64,000 bases of DNA from Aneurinibacillus tyrosinisolvens (GTDB lineage: Bacteria; Bacillota; Bacilli; Aneurinibacillales; Aneurinibacillaceae): assembly GCF_001015055.1 (NCBI RefSeq), contig NZ_BBWZ01000003.1:52091-116090 (forward strand), read 5' to 3'. The notes beneath the pieces are model-generated. The model did no database searches. It saw nothing but the letters and a program-made list of their open reading frames with translations, and was not told where the DNA came from. Within the stretch, counting starts at the first letter, position 1. The number at the start of each line of letters is the position of its first letter. Below, in pieces: positions 44,597 to 54,655 of this stretch. Position numbers and translations under genes: made by a program.

Positions 44597-45241
44597 ATGA
44601 ATAACGAATGGAAAGACAAACTGGATGTTTATCTCGTGATGGGGATTAACGAAGTAAATGGCAAATCTGCCATTGAGATTGCTGAGCAGGCGATTGCAGG
44701 GGGCGTCGGCACTATCCAACTGCGGGAAAAGAACGCACCGCTTCGCGATGTAATGGCGGTTGGCAGAGAACTGCGGGCACTGTGCAAACAGCATGAGGTG
44801 ATGTTCGTAGTAAACGACAGGGTGGATGTAGCTTTGCTGCTGGAAGCAGACGGCGTGCATGTTGGACAGGATGACCTGCCGGCAAGCGAGACGCGCAAGC
44901 TCATAGGCGAAGATATGTTTATCGGCGTATCCGCTTCTTCTGTTGAAGAGGCGCAGTGGGCTATCGTCCAGGGTGCAGATTACCTCGGGGTGGGCGCGAT
45001 TTATGCCACCGGGAGCAAAGCAGATGCGGGGGAGCCTGTCACGCCCAGGTTAATTAGCAAAATCCGCTCCTTCTCAAACCTTCCGATTGTAGGCATTGGC
45101 GGGATTACAGCCGAAAACAGCAGGGAAGTTATTAAACATGGGGCAAGCGGCATCGCGGTCATCTCGGCTATTGTAGGCCAGCCGAATCCCGGACAGGCAG
45201 CCCGGCAATTGAAGGATATCGTGGCCCAATCACAAAGGTAA
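44597..45241 (+). CDS. thiE: Thiamine-phosphate synthase
   Basis: 214-residue TIM-barrel enzyme joining HMP-PP and thiazole phosphate. GVGTIQLREKNA, VNDRVDVALLLEADGVHVGQDDLPA, GVSASSVEEA, YLGVGAIYATGSK and VGIGGITAENSREV are classic ThiE motifs. ACGGAGGAAG precedes the ATG. Ends with a terminator. Confidence 0.95.
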   Translation: MNNEWKDKLDVYLVMGINEVNGKSAIEIAEQAIAGGVGTIQLREKNAPLRDVMAVGRELRALCKQHEVMFVVNDRVDVALLLEADGVHVGQDDLPASETRKLIGEDMFIGVSASSVEEAQWAIVQGADYLGVGAIYATGSKADAGEPVTPRLISKIRSFSNLPIVGIGGITAENSREVIKHGASGIAVISAIVGQPNPGQAARQLKDIVAQSQR

Positions 45242-45279
45242 CAGGCAGATGCTTTTTGTATTTAGAAGAACGCTGGCGC

Positions 45280-45310
45280 AGCCATCCAAAAATCCGGATG
45301 GCTGTTTTAC
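45280..45310 (+). terminator. Rho-independent terminator of thiME
   Basis: AGCCATCC / GGATGGCT around an A-rich loop, followed by GTTTTAC. Confidence 0.75.
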
Positions 45311-45461
45311 ATATTTAATGAAATAATACATATTAAAAGCGAACATATATTCTGCATTTAGTGTATAATAAACAAAGGGAATCCGTGCGGCGATCCGGTT
45401 GTATATTGCTTTTCATGGAAAAAAACAGTACAGTTTATGAGAGAAAACAGGGGGGAAAGCT

Positions 45462-47447
45462 TTGAGTCATCAAAATCTATCAGTAGCTTATAGCGACGAT
45501 GACATCCGCGTATTAAAAGGACTGACGGCTGTCAGGGTTCGGCCGGGGATGTATATCGGATCGACCGGGAGCCGCGGGCTGCACCATCTCATCTGGGAAA
45601 TTATCGATAACTCCAAAGATGAGGTACTTGCGGGATATTGCGATACGATTAAAGTTACTATTCATCCTGATCGGAGCATCAGCATTGAAGACAACGGGCG
45701 TGGAATTCCGACCGGGATGAATAAAGATGAAGGAATTCCAACACCTACGGTTGTGTTTACCGTTCTGCATGCCGGGGGAAAGTTCGGCGGTGGGGACGGA
45801 TATAAGAAATCAGGCGGCCTGCATGGCGTGGGAGCAAGCGTTGTCAACGCGCTCTCCGAGTGGCTGGAAGTTGAAATCTACCGCGACGGAAACATATATA
45901 GGCAGCGCTTTGAATACGTGGAAGAAACCGGCCCGGATGGCCAGCCGCAATTTAAAGCGGGACATCCGGTTACCGGACTTGAAATCGCAGGCCCAACGAG
46001 AAAGACAGGCACGAAAGTAACCTTCATGCCCGATGCCAGAGTGTTTGGCGATATAAATGTCCAGTACGAAGTACTGCGGGAGCGCCTGCGCGATAACGCC
46101 TTTCTTTTGAAAGGGGTTACCATTCACCTTAATGACATGCGTCCCGGAGCCCCGGAGAAGGAAAGCTTCCATTATGAGCAGGGGATTAAGGCGTTTGTCG
46201 GCTTTTTAAATGACGGCAAAAATACGCTCCATGACATCTTCTATTTTGAAGGTGAGAAGGACAGCGTAGAAGTTGAGCTCGCTTTCCAATACAACGATAA
46301 TACATCGGAAAATTTGCTGTCTTATGTGAATACGATTCCGACGATTGACGAAGGAACGCACGTCTCCGGTTTCCGCAATGCATTTACGAAGGCATTGAAT
46401 GACTATGCCCGCAGGAACAGCATGCTGAAAAAGAACGACAAGAATTTGACGGGAAATGATTATCGGGAGGGACTCATGGCGGTCCTTAGCATCCGCATGG
46501 ATGATCCGCAGTTTGAAAGCCAGACGAAGGACAAGCTTGGCAGCGAAGAAGCCCGATCCTCTGTTGAGGCCATTGTCAGCGAGAAGATGAGCTATTTCCT
46601 TGAGGAAAATCCGGATATCGCCAGGCTTATGATTGAGAGAGCGATTGAATCACGCAGAATAAAGGAAGAGATTAAGAAGGCGGCAGAAGCGCTGCGCAAC
46701 CCGAACAAGAAAGGCAAGAAGAAGGGAAAGCGCACGATTAGCGATAAATATACACCGGCAAGCAAAAAAGACGCAGATCGCAACGAGTTATTCATCGTTG
46801 AGGGTGACAGCGCCGGTGGTTCTGCAATTAACGGCCGGGACCGTAATTTTCAGGCTGTGCTCAGCCTGCGGGGAAAACCGATTAATGTAGAGAAGAAAAA
46901 GATCTATGAAATTATCGGCCCGAATGGAAATGAAGAAATCAACACGATTGTGGAGGTGCTTGGCACCGGTATTGGAGATGACTTCAATGCTAATCAATGC
47001 GCGTTCCATAAAGTTATTGTTATGACCGATGCAGATTATGATGGGGCGCACATCCAAATTCTACTGCTGACGCTTTTCTATCGCTATTTTCCCGAATTGA
47101 TTAAGCGCGGCAGGGTGTTCATCGCACAGCCTCCGCTTTATAAGGTACACAGACCGGGCAAGAAGGGCCAGGATATTGTTTACGCGTGGACAGAAGAGGA
47201 AAAAGACATGGCACAGAAGAAGTTCGGCAAACAGGCGGAAATCCAGCGGTATAAAGGGCTCGGAGAAATGAACGCCGAACAGCTGTGGGATACGACCATG
47301 AACCCGGGGACGCGCAAGCTAATTCAGGTTGATTTAGAAGAAGCGGCAGAAGCGGAACGTATTGTAACCATTTTAATGGGGGATAAAGTGCCGCCCCGCC
47401 GTGAATGGATCGAAAGCAATGTAAAATTTGTGATGGAGGAGGAATAG
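45462..47447 (+). CDS. parE: DNA topoisomerase IV subunit B
   Basis: 661-residue GHKL ATPase subunit of topoisomerase IV, the decatenase. EIIDNSKDEVLAGYC, ISIEDNGRGIPTG, GLHGVGASVVNAL (ATP-binding), and TOPRIM motifs IVEGDSAGGSA, DADYDGAHI, plus the C-terminal RYKGLGEMN. TTG start 45462 after GGGGGAAAG; TATAAT at 45364-45369 may be its -10. Two-gene operon with parC. Confidence 0.95.
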   Translation: MSHQNLSVAYSDDDIRVLKGLTAVRVRPGMYIGSTGSRGLHHLIWEIIDNSKDEVLAGYCDTIKVTIHPDRSISIEDNGRGIPTGMNKDEGIPTPTVVFTVLHAGGKFGGGDGYKKSGGLHGVGASVVNALSEWLEVEIYRDGNIYRQRFEYVEETGPDGQPQFKAGHPVTGLEIAGPTRKTGTKVTFMPDARVFGDINVQYEVLRERLRDNAFLLKGVTIHLNDMRPGAPEKESFHYEQGIKAFVGFLNDGKNTLHDIFYFEGEKDSVEVELAFQYNDNTSENLLSYVNTIPTIDEGTHVSGFRNAFTKALNDYARRNSMLKKNDKNLTGNDYREGLMAVLSIRMDDPQFESQTKDKLGSEEARSSVEAIVSEKMSYFLEENPDIARLMIERAIESRRIKEEIKKAAEALRNPNKKGKKKGKRTISDKYTPASKKDADRNELFIVEGDSAGGSAINGRDRNFQAVLSLRGKPINVEKKKIYEIIGPNGNEEINTIVEVLGTGIGDDFNANQCAFHKVIVMTDADYDGAHIQILLLTLFYRYFPELIKRGRVFIAQPPLYKVHRPGKKGQDIVYAWTEEEKDMAQKKFGKQAEIQRYKGLGEMNAEQLWDTTMNPGTRKLIQVDLEEAAEAERIVTILMGDKVPPRREWIESNVKFVMEEE

Positions 47448-47454
47448 AGAGTAG

Positions 47455-49935
47455 ATGTCACTGCCTCATGAAGATTATTTGCAGATGAGTGTGCGGGACG
47501 TGTATCGCTCTCGTTTTAGCGATTACGCACGCTACATTATTTTATCAAGGGCCATCCCGGATGTGCGGGATGGTCTTAAGCCCGTACAGCGCAGGGTCTT
47601 ATATTCCATGTATAAGGAGAAAAACACGCCGGACCGCTCCTACCGTAAATCGGCGAAGACGGTCGGCGATGTAATGGGAAACTACCACCCGCATGGCGAT
47701 TCATCGATTTATGAAACGATGGTCAACCTCGTTCAGCCGCACAAGATGCGGGAACCTTTAATTGACGGGCACGGACACTGGGGCACGGTCGACGGCGATA
47801 ACGCTGCAGCGATGCGCTATACGGAAGCCAGGCTGATGCCGATTGCGATGGAAATGGTGCGGGACATTGAGAAAGAAACCGTTGAATTCATTTCCAATTA
47901 TGACAATACGACGAAGGAACCCGTTGTCTTGCCGGCACGCTTCCCGAATCTGCTTGTAAACGGGGTTACAGGAATCTCGATTGGCTTTGCGACAGAAATT
48001 CCTACGCACAACTTGCGCGAGGTTATTGACGGAACGATCGCAATGCTAAATCAGCCTGATCTTTCACTTGATGAATTGATGAAATACATTCCGGGGCCGG
48101 ATTTGCCCGGCGGCGGCATTATTCAAGGTAAATCGGAAATCCGTAAAGCGTACGAAAAAGGAGCCGGACGGATTATGATCCGGTCCAAAACGATGATTGA
48201 GCAGGGAAAACAGGGGCGGCATCTTATTGTCGTCAATGAAATTCCGTATACGGTCAAGAAAAAAGCCCTTGTGACACAGATTGAAGAAGAAATCCTTGAG
48301 AAGAACGTGGACGGTCTGCTTGAAGTGCGCGATGAAACGGATCGTGAAGGGCTGCGCGTTGTAATGGAAGTCCGCAAGGATGCAGATATCGACGGCATTT
48401 TAAACTATTTGTTCAAGAAAACCGATCTGCAAATTTCCTACAACTTCAACATGCTCGTCATTGCGGACACACGCCCGCAGCAGCTTGGGCTGCAGAGGAT
48501 TCTATCATCCTATATTGCCCACCAGAAAGAAGTTATCACCCAGCGTACCCGCTACGATCTGGATAAGGCGGAGAAGCGCCTGCATATTGTTGAGGGAATT
48601 GTTAAGGCCATCTCGATTTTACGCCAGGTTATTGATACGATTATGGACTCTGACGGCAGAGAGGACGCGCGCACCCGCCTGATGGAACAGTACGACTTCA
48701 CGTACGAGCAGGCGGAAGCGATTCTTGATATACGGCTCCATCAGCTGACAAGGCTTGATATAAAGAAGTATGAGAAAGAACAAAAAGAGCTGGAGAAAAA
48801 AATCTCCACCCTGCAGGGGATACTGCAGAGTGAGAAAAAGCTCAATAAAGTGCTGGAAAAAGAATTAACCGAGATTCGGGACAAATTCGGCAGTGACAGG
48901 AAAACACTGCTCCAGGATGAGATCGAAACGATTGAGGTAGATATTTCGATAACGGTTCCGTTTGAAGAGGTTATCCTTACGATTACAGAAGACCAGTATA
49001 TAAAGCGCACTTCCCTGCGCTCCTTTAATAGTTCAGGCGCATCGATTGAAACGTGCGGGATTAAAGAGGGAGACAGGGTGCGCAGTTTCTTCCGGACCGA
49101 TACGATCCGCCAGTTGCTGCTGTTTACGAACGACGGCAACTTCTATCAGCTTCCGGTGCATGAGATACCCGACGGCAGGTGGAAGGACATCGGAACAAGC
49201 CTCGTCAATGTTGTGGCGCTTGCGAAAGAGCAAAAAATCGTCCAGGCATTCCCTGTTGAGTCATTGGAGGAAATGAAAGAATCTTCCTTTGTTTTTATTA
49301 CGAAGAATGGAATGATAAAACGCACGAAAATCGAGGAATACAGCACGAACCAGAAAAAGCGGGGGATTGTTGCAGCCAAAGTAAAGGAAGACGACGAAAT
49401 TGTAAATGTCCACATTTCCGGGGACAAAGACGACTTCTTCCTTGTCTCCTCATCGGGGCTCGCCATTCGTTTCCCGGCGGAAGAAGTGCCGCTGACCGGG
49501 CGCAATACGGCAGGGGTCCGGGGAATGAAAACGGACGAGGGCGAGCATATCGTATCTTCTTTTGTTCTGCACCCGTACGATGAAAGAATACTTCAGGTTC
49601 TCACCCGCGAAGGGATCGTAAAACGTACGGCTGTAAGCCAGTTTACTAACCAGGGAAGAGGCGGCAAGGGAATTTTAATTATTCGGCGCCGCAAGGTTCA
49701 GCCGCATGAGGTCATTGCAGCCATCCTTGAAGAAACCTTCCAGAAGACGCTTCTTGCGCAGACGAACCAGGGCCGGCAGGTGACGCCCGATTGGGAGGCA
49801 TACAGAACGCAGCTTTCCGCAAACGACCAGGGTTCGATTGGCCGGAATATGCTCAATCTTGCCGCAGGGGAAGAAGTGATATCGCTGCATACGGAGGCAC
49901 GGGTTGAGGCCGAAAAAGAAGAGGAAGCCGGCTAA
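47455..49935 (+). CDS. parC: DNA topoisomerase IV subunit A
   Basis: 826-residue DNA-cleaving subunit. Catalytic Tyr122 in AAMRYTEARL, quinolone-determining region HPHGDSSIYE (Ser83/Ser84, the usual sensitive residues), then six blades of a beta-pinwheel (about 500-800). Starts 7 nt after parE. Several residues (VRDVYRSRFSDYARYIILSRAIPDVRDG) favour ParC over GyrA, and the partner is ParE. Confidence 0.95.
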   Translation: MSLPHEDYLQMSVRDVYRSRFSDYARYIILSRAIPDVRDGLKPVQRRVLYSMYKEKNTPDRSYRKSAKTVGDVMGNYHPHGDSSIYETMVNLVQPHKMREPLIDGHGHWGTVDGDNAAAMRYTEARLMPIAMEMVRDIEKETVEFISNYDNTTKEPVVLPARFPNLLVNGVTGISIGFATEIPTHNLREVIDGTIAMLNQPDLSLDELMKYIPGPDLPGGGIIQGKSEIRKAYEKGAGRIMIRSKTMIEQGKQGRHLIVVNEIPYTVKKKALVTQIEEEILEKNVDGLLEVRDETDREGLRVVMEVRKDADIDGILNYLFKKTDLQISYNFNMLVIADTRPQQLGLQRILSSYIAHQKEVITQRTRYDLDKAEKRLHIVEGIVKAISILRQVIDTIMDSDGREDARTRLMEQYDFTYEQAEAILDIRLHQLTRLDIKKYEKEQKELEKKISTLQGILQSEKKLNKVLEKELTEIRDKFGSDRKTLLQDEIETIEVDISITVPFEEVILTITEDQYIKRTSLRSFNSSGASIETCGIKEGDRVRSFFRTDTIRQLLLFTNDGNFYQLPVHEIPDGRWKDIGTSLVNVVALAKEQKIVQAFPVESLEEMKESSFVFITKNGMIKRTKIEEYSTNQKKRGIVAAKVKEDDEIVNVHISGDKDDFFLVSSSGLAIRFPAEEVPLTGRNTAGVRGMKTDEGEHIVSSFVLHPYDERILQVLTREGIVKRTAVSQFTNQGRGGKGILIIRRRKVQPHEVIAAILEETFQKTLLAQTNQGRQVTPDWEAYRTQLSANDQGSIGRNMLNLAAGEEVISLHTEARVEAEKEEEAG

Positions 49936-50081
49936 GCAAAGAAGTGTACCTTTTTATCGAAAAGGGAATAATATGATAAAGAATAATAGGTTAACATTCA
50001 TAATCGGTGCAAAGTTCTTTATTATTTTATCTGTTTCATGTATAGTAAATGTATAGTAAATTCTTTTAGGGGGAACATTTT

Positions 50082-50513
50082 TTGAGTAACATCGCTGTCG
50101 GCAATATTATAGAAGGTACCGTGGTAGGAGTTCAATCTTTTGGCGCTTTTGTTAATATCGGCGAGAACAAGCAGGGGCTGGTGCACATTTCTCAGATCGC
50201 TTCTTCATACGTTGAAGATATTAACCAATTTGTCAAAGTAGGCGACAAAGTTTCAGTAAAAGTCCTCGAGATTAAGGACGACGGCAAAATCTCCTTAACG
50301 ATGAGAATTAATGAGGAGAAGAAAGAGGAACGTCGCCCCTTCAAAAAGCGTGATGACAACAGGCCAGGAGGCGGACGCGGCGGACGTGATGACCGTCGTG
50401 GCGGACGCGGTGACTTCGGTGGAAAAGAAGACTTCGAATCCATGATGAAGAAATGGATGAAAACAAGTGAAGATAAGATGGGAGATCTCGGGAAGCGCGA
50501 AAAAAGACGTTAA
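50082..50513 (+). CDS. S1 RNA-binding domain protein, YabR-like
   Basis: 143 residues. One S1 domain (about 5-75, VGNIIEGTVVGVQSFGAFVNIGENKQGLVHISQIA ... KVGDKVSVKVLEIKDDGKISLTMR), a basic Arg/Gly-rich linker with RGG-like repeats (about 90-120), and a tail FESMMKKWMKTSEDKMGDL that matches the end of B. subtilis YabR. Probably binds RNA or ribosomes; role unknown. TTG start 50082 after GGGGGAA. A perfect 11-bp tandem repeat (50038-50059) lies in its promoter region. Confidence 0.87.
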   Translation: MSNIAVGNIIEGTVVGVQSFGAFVNIGENKQGLVHISQIASSYVEDINQFVKVGDKVSVKVLEIKDDGKISLTMRINEEKKEERRPFKKRDDNRPGGGRGGRDDRRGGRGDFGGKEDFESMMKKWMKTSEDKMGDLGKREKRR

Positions 50514-50540
50514 TCCGGATCGAACCTTACCATGGCAAAC

Positions 50541-50570
50541 AAACCACTCTGAGCCCTCAGAGTGGTTTTT
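50541..50570 (+). terminator. Rho-independent terminator
   Basis: AACCACTCTGAG / CTCAGAGTGGTT with five Ts, after the YabR-like gene. Confidence 0.93.
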
Positions 50571-50666
50571 CTACGCTTGTCTCAGCAGTACAAGCCTCAT
50601 ATCGTTTGTGCTATAGTATATAAGGATGGCTGCGTTCCTATGCAGCCGGCAAAGGAGGAATCGGAC

Positions 50667-51581
50667 GTGCAGTTGTACCACGTTTTGGGAGCGAAGCAAT
50701 TTACACGGAGTGCGCTTGATGAAATTTTCGAAATCAGCGGCAGTATGGAGCGGATAGTGGAAAAAGGGGGAAGTGACCGGTATAAAAACAAGGTTATGAC
50801 TACCCTTTTTTTTGAGCCGAGTACACGGACAAGGCTGTCTTTTGAATCTGCTATGTCACGGCTGGGCGGCAAAGTAATTGGAACCGAGAACGCGGCTCAG
50901 TTCTCTTCGACAATTAAAGGAGAAACCCTTGAGGATACGATTCGGGTCGTCTCCGGCTACAGTGACATTATTGTTATGCGCCATACCGAGATTGGTGCCG
51001 CAGAGAGGGCGGCAGCGGTTGCGACCGTTCCCATTCTGAATGCGGGAGACGGGGCGGGAGAGCACCCAACCCAGGCACTGCTTGATTTATATACCATTAA
51101 GAAGGAAATTGGACGGCTTGATAATCTTCATGTCGTTATGGTTGGTGATCTTGCCAACGGCCGTACCGTTCATTCGCTGTCTTACCTGCTTGCTAACTAC
51201 CAAAACATCCACATTTCTTTTACGGCGCCTGAGAACGTTCAAATCCCGCCTTATGTAAAGAAGTATCTTGATGATAAAGGAATTACATACGAAGAAGAAT
51301 ATGATTTAACAAGGGCGGCCAGCACGGCGGACGTCATTTACCAAACGCGGATCCAGAAGGAGCGGTTTACGTCGCTTGATGAGTACGAGAAGGCATCCGG
51401 CAAGTATATCATTGACGCCGAACTGCTCGGTGTTATGAGAAAAAAGAGCATCATTCTACACCCACTGCCGCGGGCAGGAGAAATCTCCGTTCAGGTGGAT
51501 GAAGATCCGCGTGCCGCTTATTTCAGGCAGGCACAAAACGGCCTGTACGTTCGGATGGCGCTCATTGAAAAATGTTTTTAA
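50667..51581 (+). CDS. pyrB: Aspartate carbamoyltransferase catalytic chain (E. coli-type)
   Basis: 304-residue catalytic chain for carbamoyl aspartate synthesis. FEPSTRTRLSFESAM (carbamoyl-phosphate loop), GEHPTQALLDLYTI, GDLANGRTVHSL, YQTRIQKER and HPLPRAGEISVQVDEDPRAAYFRQAQNGLYVR are present. These resemble the E. coli-type sequence more than the Bacillus pyr-operon enzyme. It stands alone, with no pyrI, pyrR or other pyr genes beside it, so it may be a second copy or the only one. GTG 50667 after AAAGGAGGA; the upstream in-frame extension is rejected. Confidence 0.88.
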   Translation: MQLYHVLGAKQFTRSALDEIFEISGSMERIVEKGGSDRYKNKVMTTLFFEPSTRTRLSFESAMSRLGGKVIGTENAAQFSSTIKGETLEDTIRVVSGYSDIIVMRHTEIGAAERAAAVATVPILNAGDGAGEHPTQALLDLYTIKKEIGRLDNLHVVMVGDLANGRTVHSLSYLLANYQNIHISFTAPENVQIPPYVKKYLDDKGITYEEEYDLTRAASTADVIYQTRIQKERFTSLDEYEKASGKYIIDAELLGVMRKKSIILHPLPRAGEISVQVDEDPRAAYFRQAQNGLYVRMALIEKCF

Positions 51582-51598
51582 ATAGAGAATACGCGGAA

Positions 51599-51625
51599 AG
51601 AGGGGGCGAAAGCCTCCTCTTTTTC
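51599..51625 (+). terminator. Rho-independent terminator with GAAA loop
   Basis: AGAGGGGGC / GCCTCCTCT around GAAA, then five Ts, after pyrB. Confidence 0.85.
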
Positions 51626-51694
51626 TCATACTTTGGCTGAAATAGGTAAAAACTAGAACAGAAAAGCAGCAAATGGGAAAGGAGCGCTCATTAC

Positions 51695-53619
51695 ATGCGC
51701 CAATACCGGGTTTATTTGATGGCCGCAGCCATCTGTGCTGCTGTGCTGGGCGGGGTTTCCATCCCTGTCCGCACGGCTTCTGTTTCGCAGCCTGCACCAG
51801 ATCAAAGTCCGCTTCTGGACAAAAAGAACGAGCAGCAAGACACGTGGGATGTAACAAAGCTGTATCCTTCACGAACTGCATGGAAAAACGACGTAGACAA
51901 AATTAGGGCCTCCATACCCCGGGTAGAGGCTTATAGAGGAAAGATCAGCTCGTCAGCTGCAACTTTGTATGAATTGCTGGCGAAAAATGAAGACATATCC
52001 AGAACACTGGAAAAGGCATATTTGTATGCACACCTTCAGTTTGATACAAATACGGCAAACCCGGAATACCAGAAAATGGTTGATGAAGTCAGGCAGGTAT
52101 CGCATAAGCTCGGGGTTGCGTCTGCTTATATTACGCCGGAAATTATCGCGATCCAGGACAAGCGGCTGGAAGGAATGTTTGCAACTGATAAGCGGCTGCT
52201 GAAATACAGGCGCCATCTGCAGGAAATAAGAAAAGAGAAAAAACACGTTCTTTCAAACAGTGAAGAGCGCATCCTTGCACTGACAGGGGATGTGGCGTCC
52301 GTCCCTGCGCAAACGTATCAATATTTCGTTGACTCGGATTTGACATTTCCAGACATCTTAAATTCGCAGGGCAAGAAAATCCAGGTTACGCGGGCCAACT
52401 ACACGACTCTCATGGAAGACGAGAACCGGCAGGTCCGCAAGCAGGCGTTTTTTGCAATGGGCAACACGTATAACCAGTTCAGGAATACATTCGCTTCACT
52501 CCTGCAGGGAGAAGTAAAGCAAAATATTTTGTATGCTCGCGCGCGAAATTATCCGTCAGCGCGTTACGCATCTCTTCATTCAGCTGAAATTCCTGAAAAA
52601 GTATATGATGATTTAATCGCCACAGTAAACAAAAGAATCGAGTTGCTTCATAAGTATACGAACCTCCGTAAAAAGGTGCTCGGGATAAAAGAAGTGCATA
52701 AATACGATTGTACGTACCGCTTGTCAGAGGCGGTAACGAGCAGTATTCCATCGAAACCGCAAAAAAAATGGTGCGTGAAGGGCTGCGTCCCCTGGGCGGG
52801 CAGTACCAGCAAACGCTGGGTGAAGGGTTTTCGAACCGCTGGATCGATGTGTACAGCAGGAAGGGAAAAACAGCGGGTGCTTACCAGACGAGCGCATACG
52901 GGTATCCGCCGTATGTACTGCTCAACTACCAGGACAGACTTGATGACGTGCTTACCCTCGCACATGAGATGGGCCATGCGATGCATTCTTACTACGCGGA
53001 CAAAAATCAGCCGTACCTTGATGCGGGCTACGATATTTTCGTCGCTGAAGTCGCATCTACTGTAAATGAATCGCTTCTGCTCAGGCAGTGGATTGAGCAG
53101 GCAAAAGACAAGCGGGAGAAAGCCGCGCTTCTCAACCGTTACCTTGATATGTTCCAGGGCACGCTTTTTGTCCAGACGCTCTTCGCTGAATTTGAAGCGA
53201 AAATTCACGAGAAAGCTGAAAAAGGAGAGGCGCTGACTGCGGACGATTTATCCAGGCTGTATTCTGAACTCACGCGCAAATATTATGGAGCGGATATGGC
53301 GATGGATCCGGTAGTAGGCATCGACTGGGCCCGCATTCCCCATTTCTATAAAAATTTCTATGTATACCAATACGCAACCGGTTTTTCTGCGGCAACCGCT
53401 CTCGCCGACGGCTTGTTGAAGGGCGGGAAAAACAAGCAAGAACAGTATTTGGCGTTTCTAAAAGCGGGGGGCTCCAAGCCGCCGCTGGATGTCCTGGCAA
53501 AAGCGGGAGTAGACCTGCGTGACCCGGGCGTTGTGTCGAGAGCGCTCGATGTGTTTGAGCACTCGCTTGTTGAATTTGAAAAGCTCGCCACTGAGCTGGA
53601 TAAAGAGCAGCAAGGATAG
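51695..53619 (+). pseudogene. Secreted oligoendopeptidase F paralogue, broken by a one-base deletion
   Basis: Two frames make one M3B peptidase. The first (51695 to about 52707) has a signal peptide (MRQYRVYLMAAAICAAVLGGVSI...) and the N-terminal PepF region ending KEVHKYD. The second (about 52708-53619) continues MYVPLVRGG, then HEMGHAMHSYYAD with the zinc site, VAEVASTVNESLL and IPHFYKNFYVYQYATGFSAA. At 52704-52715 GATTGTACG stands where GATATGTACG would keep the frame, so one A is missing. The unrepaired frame runs on to 53065 as nonsense. It resembles the intact pepF at 20982 but is exported. Pseudogene or sequence error. Confidence 0.85.
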
Positions 53620-53716
53620 GCAAATAACCAATTTTGCCCAGAGGAAGGGCATTCGCCCGCAGAAAAACATATGTTATGTAGTGAAGAACAATCAAGCAGA
53701 ATGCGAGGCGATAACA

Positions 53717-53983
53717 ATGGCACACGAACATGGGGGAGAGCACCTGCACCGCCCGGCTGCACACGGCAGCAGCTATGGGCATCACGGAGGGTTTGGGCAT
53801 TCCGGAGTAGGAAGTTTGCTGCCCTTTCTCTTCTTAACACCGTTCCTTTTCGGAAATTATGGGGGAGGGGGATATTACCCAAGTTATCCGACCTATCCGG
53901 CGTACCCGACTTACCCCGCATATCCGCCGTATCCGGGTACTTATCCATATTACGGGGGCTACAACAACTATCCTACCTATTAA
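53717..53983 (+). CDS. Small His/Gly-rich, Tyr-Pro repeat protein (spore-coat-like)
   Basis: 88 residues: a His/Gly-rich start (MAHEHGGEHLHRPAAHGSSYGHHGG), one hydrophobic stretch (about 34-48, SLLPFLFLTPFLFG), and a tail of YPxYP repeats ending YNNYPTY. The ATG follows GAGG with 8-nt spacing. Tyr/Pro/Gly-rich short proteins are typical of spore outer layers in Bacillales, so a coat or crust role is possible but unproven. Ends in a terminator. Confidence 0.7.
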   Translation: MAHEHGGEHLHRPAAHGSSYGHHGGFGHSGVGSLLPFLFLTPFLFGNYGGGGYYPSYPTYPAYPTYPAYPPYPGTYPYYGGYNNYPTY

Positions 53984-54003
53984 AATAAATAGGGCAAAGA
54001 AAA

Positions 54004-54039
54004 TCCGGCAGCTCATTGAATGAGGCTGCCGGGTTTTTT
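54004..54039. terminator. Terminator shared by converging genes
   Basis: CCGGCAGC / GCTGCCGG with an inner TCATT/AATGA pairing, followed by six Ts. Between the Tyr/Pro protein and reverse-strand leuD. Confidence 0.9.
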
Positions 54040-54046
54040 GCCGTTT

Positions 54047-54655
54047 CTATGCTTGAACCTGGTAGTAGCTCGGATAGTTTGCTTCATAAGCGGAGATTTT
54101 CTCGTCCTGCAGGAGGGTGATGGCGATATCATCAAGCCCTTCCAGGAGGCATTCGCGCCTGTAGCTGTCGACTTCGAATGGAACCGACAATCCATGCTCA
54201 TCACTGATTGTATTATTCTCAAGGTCAACGGTAAGCTGGTAGCCCTCGTAAGCCGCAGTGTTTTGGAACAGCTGCTCTACGGTTTCCTCCGGCAAAGCGA
54301 TCGGGAGAATTCCGTTTTTAAAACAGTTGTTATAAAAGATATCGGCAAAAGAAGGGGCAATCACAACTTTGAAGCCGTAATCGAGCAGCGCCCACGGAGC
54401 GTGCTCACGGGAAGAACCGCACCCGAAGTTATTGCGTCCCAGCAGGATGTTAGCCCCTGCATAACGCGGTTTGTTTAATTCAAAATCAGGGTTGGTGTTG
54501 CCCTGCTCGTCAAAACGCCATTCGTAGAAGAGAAACTCGCCGAAGCCGCTCCGTTCAATCCGCTTTAAAAACTGTTTCGGAATGATAGCATCGGTATCAA
54601 CGTTTACGCGATCGAGCGGTGCTGCTATACTTGTAACTTTCTTAAACGGTTCCAT
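54047..54655 (-). CDS. leuD: 3-isopropylmalate dehydratase small subunit
   Basis: 202-residue swivel-domain subunit of isopropylmalate isomerase (leucine synthesis). [35 protein letters not shown] and [21 protein letters not shown] are diagnostic. Its start lies 14 nt inside the leuC reading frame, so the two are translationally coupled. The usual leuAB partners are not adjacent. Confidence 0.95.
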   Translation of the reverse strand: MEPFKKVTSIAAPLDRVNVDTDAIIPKQFLKRIERSGFGEFLFYEWRFDEQGNTNPDFELNKPRYAGANILLGRNNFGCGSSREHAPWALLDYGFKVVIAPSFADIFYNNCFKNGILPIALPEETVEQLFQNTAAYEGYQLTVDLENNTISDEHGLSVPFEVDSYRRECLLEGLDDIAITLLQDEKISAYEANYPSYYQVQA

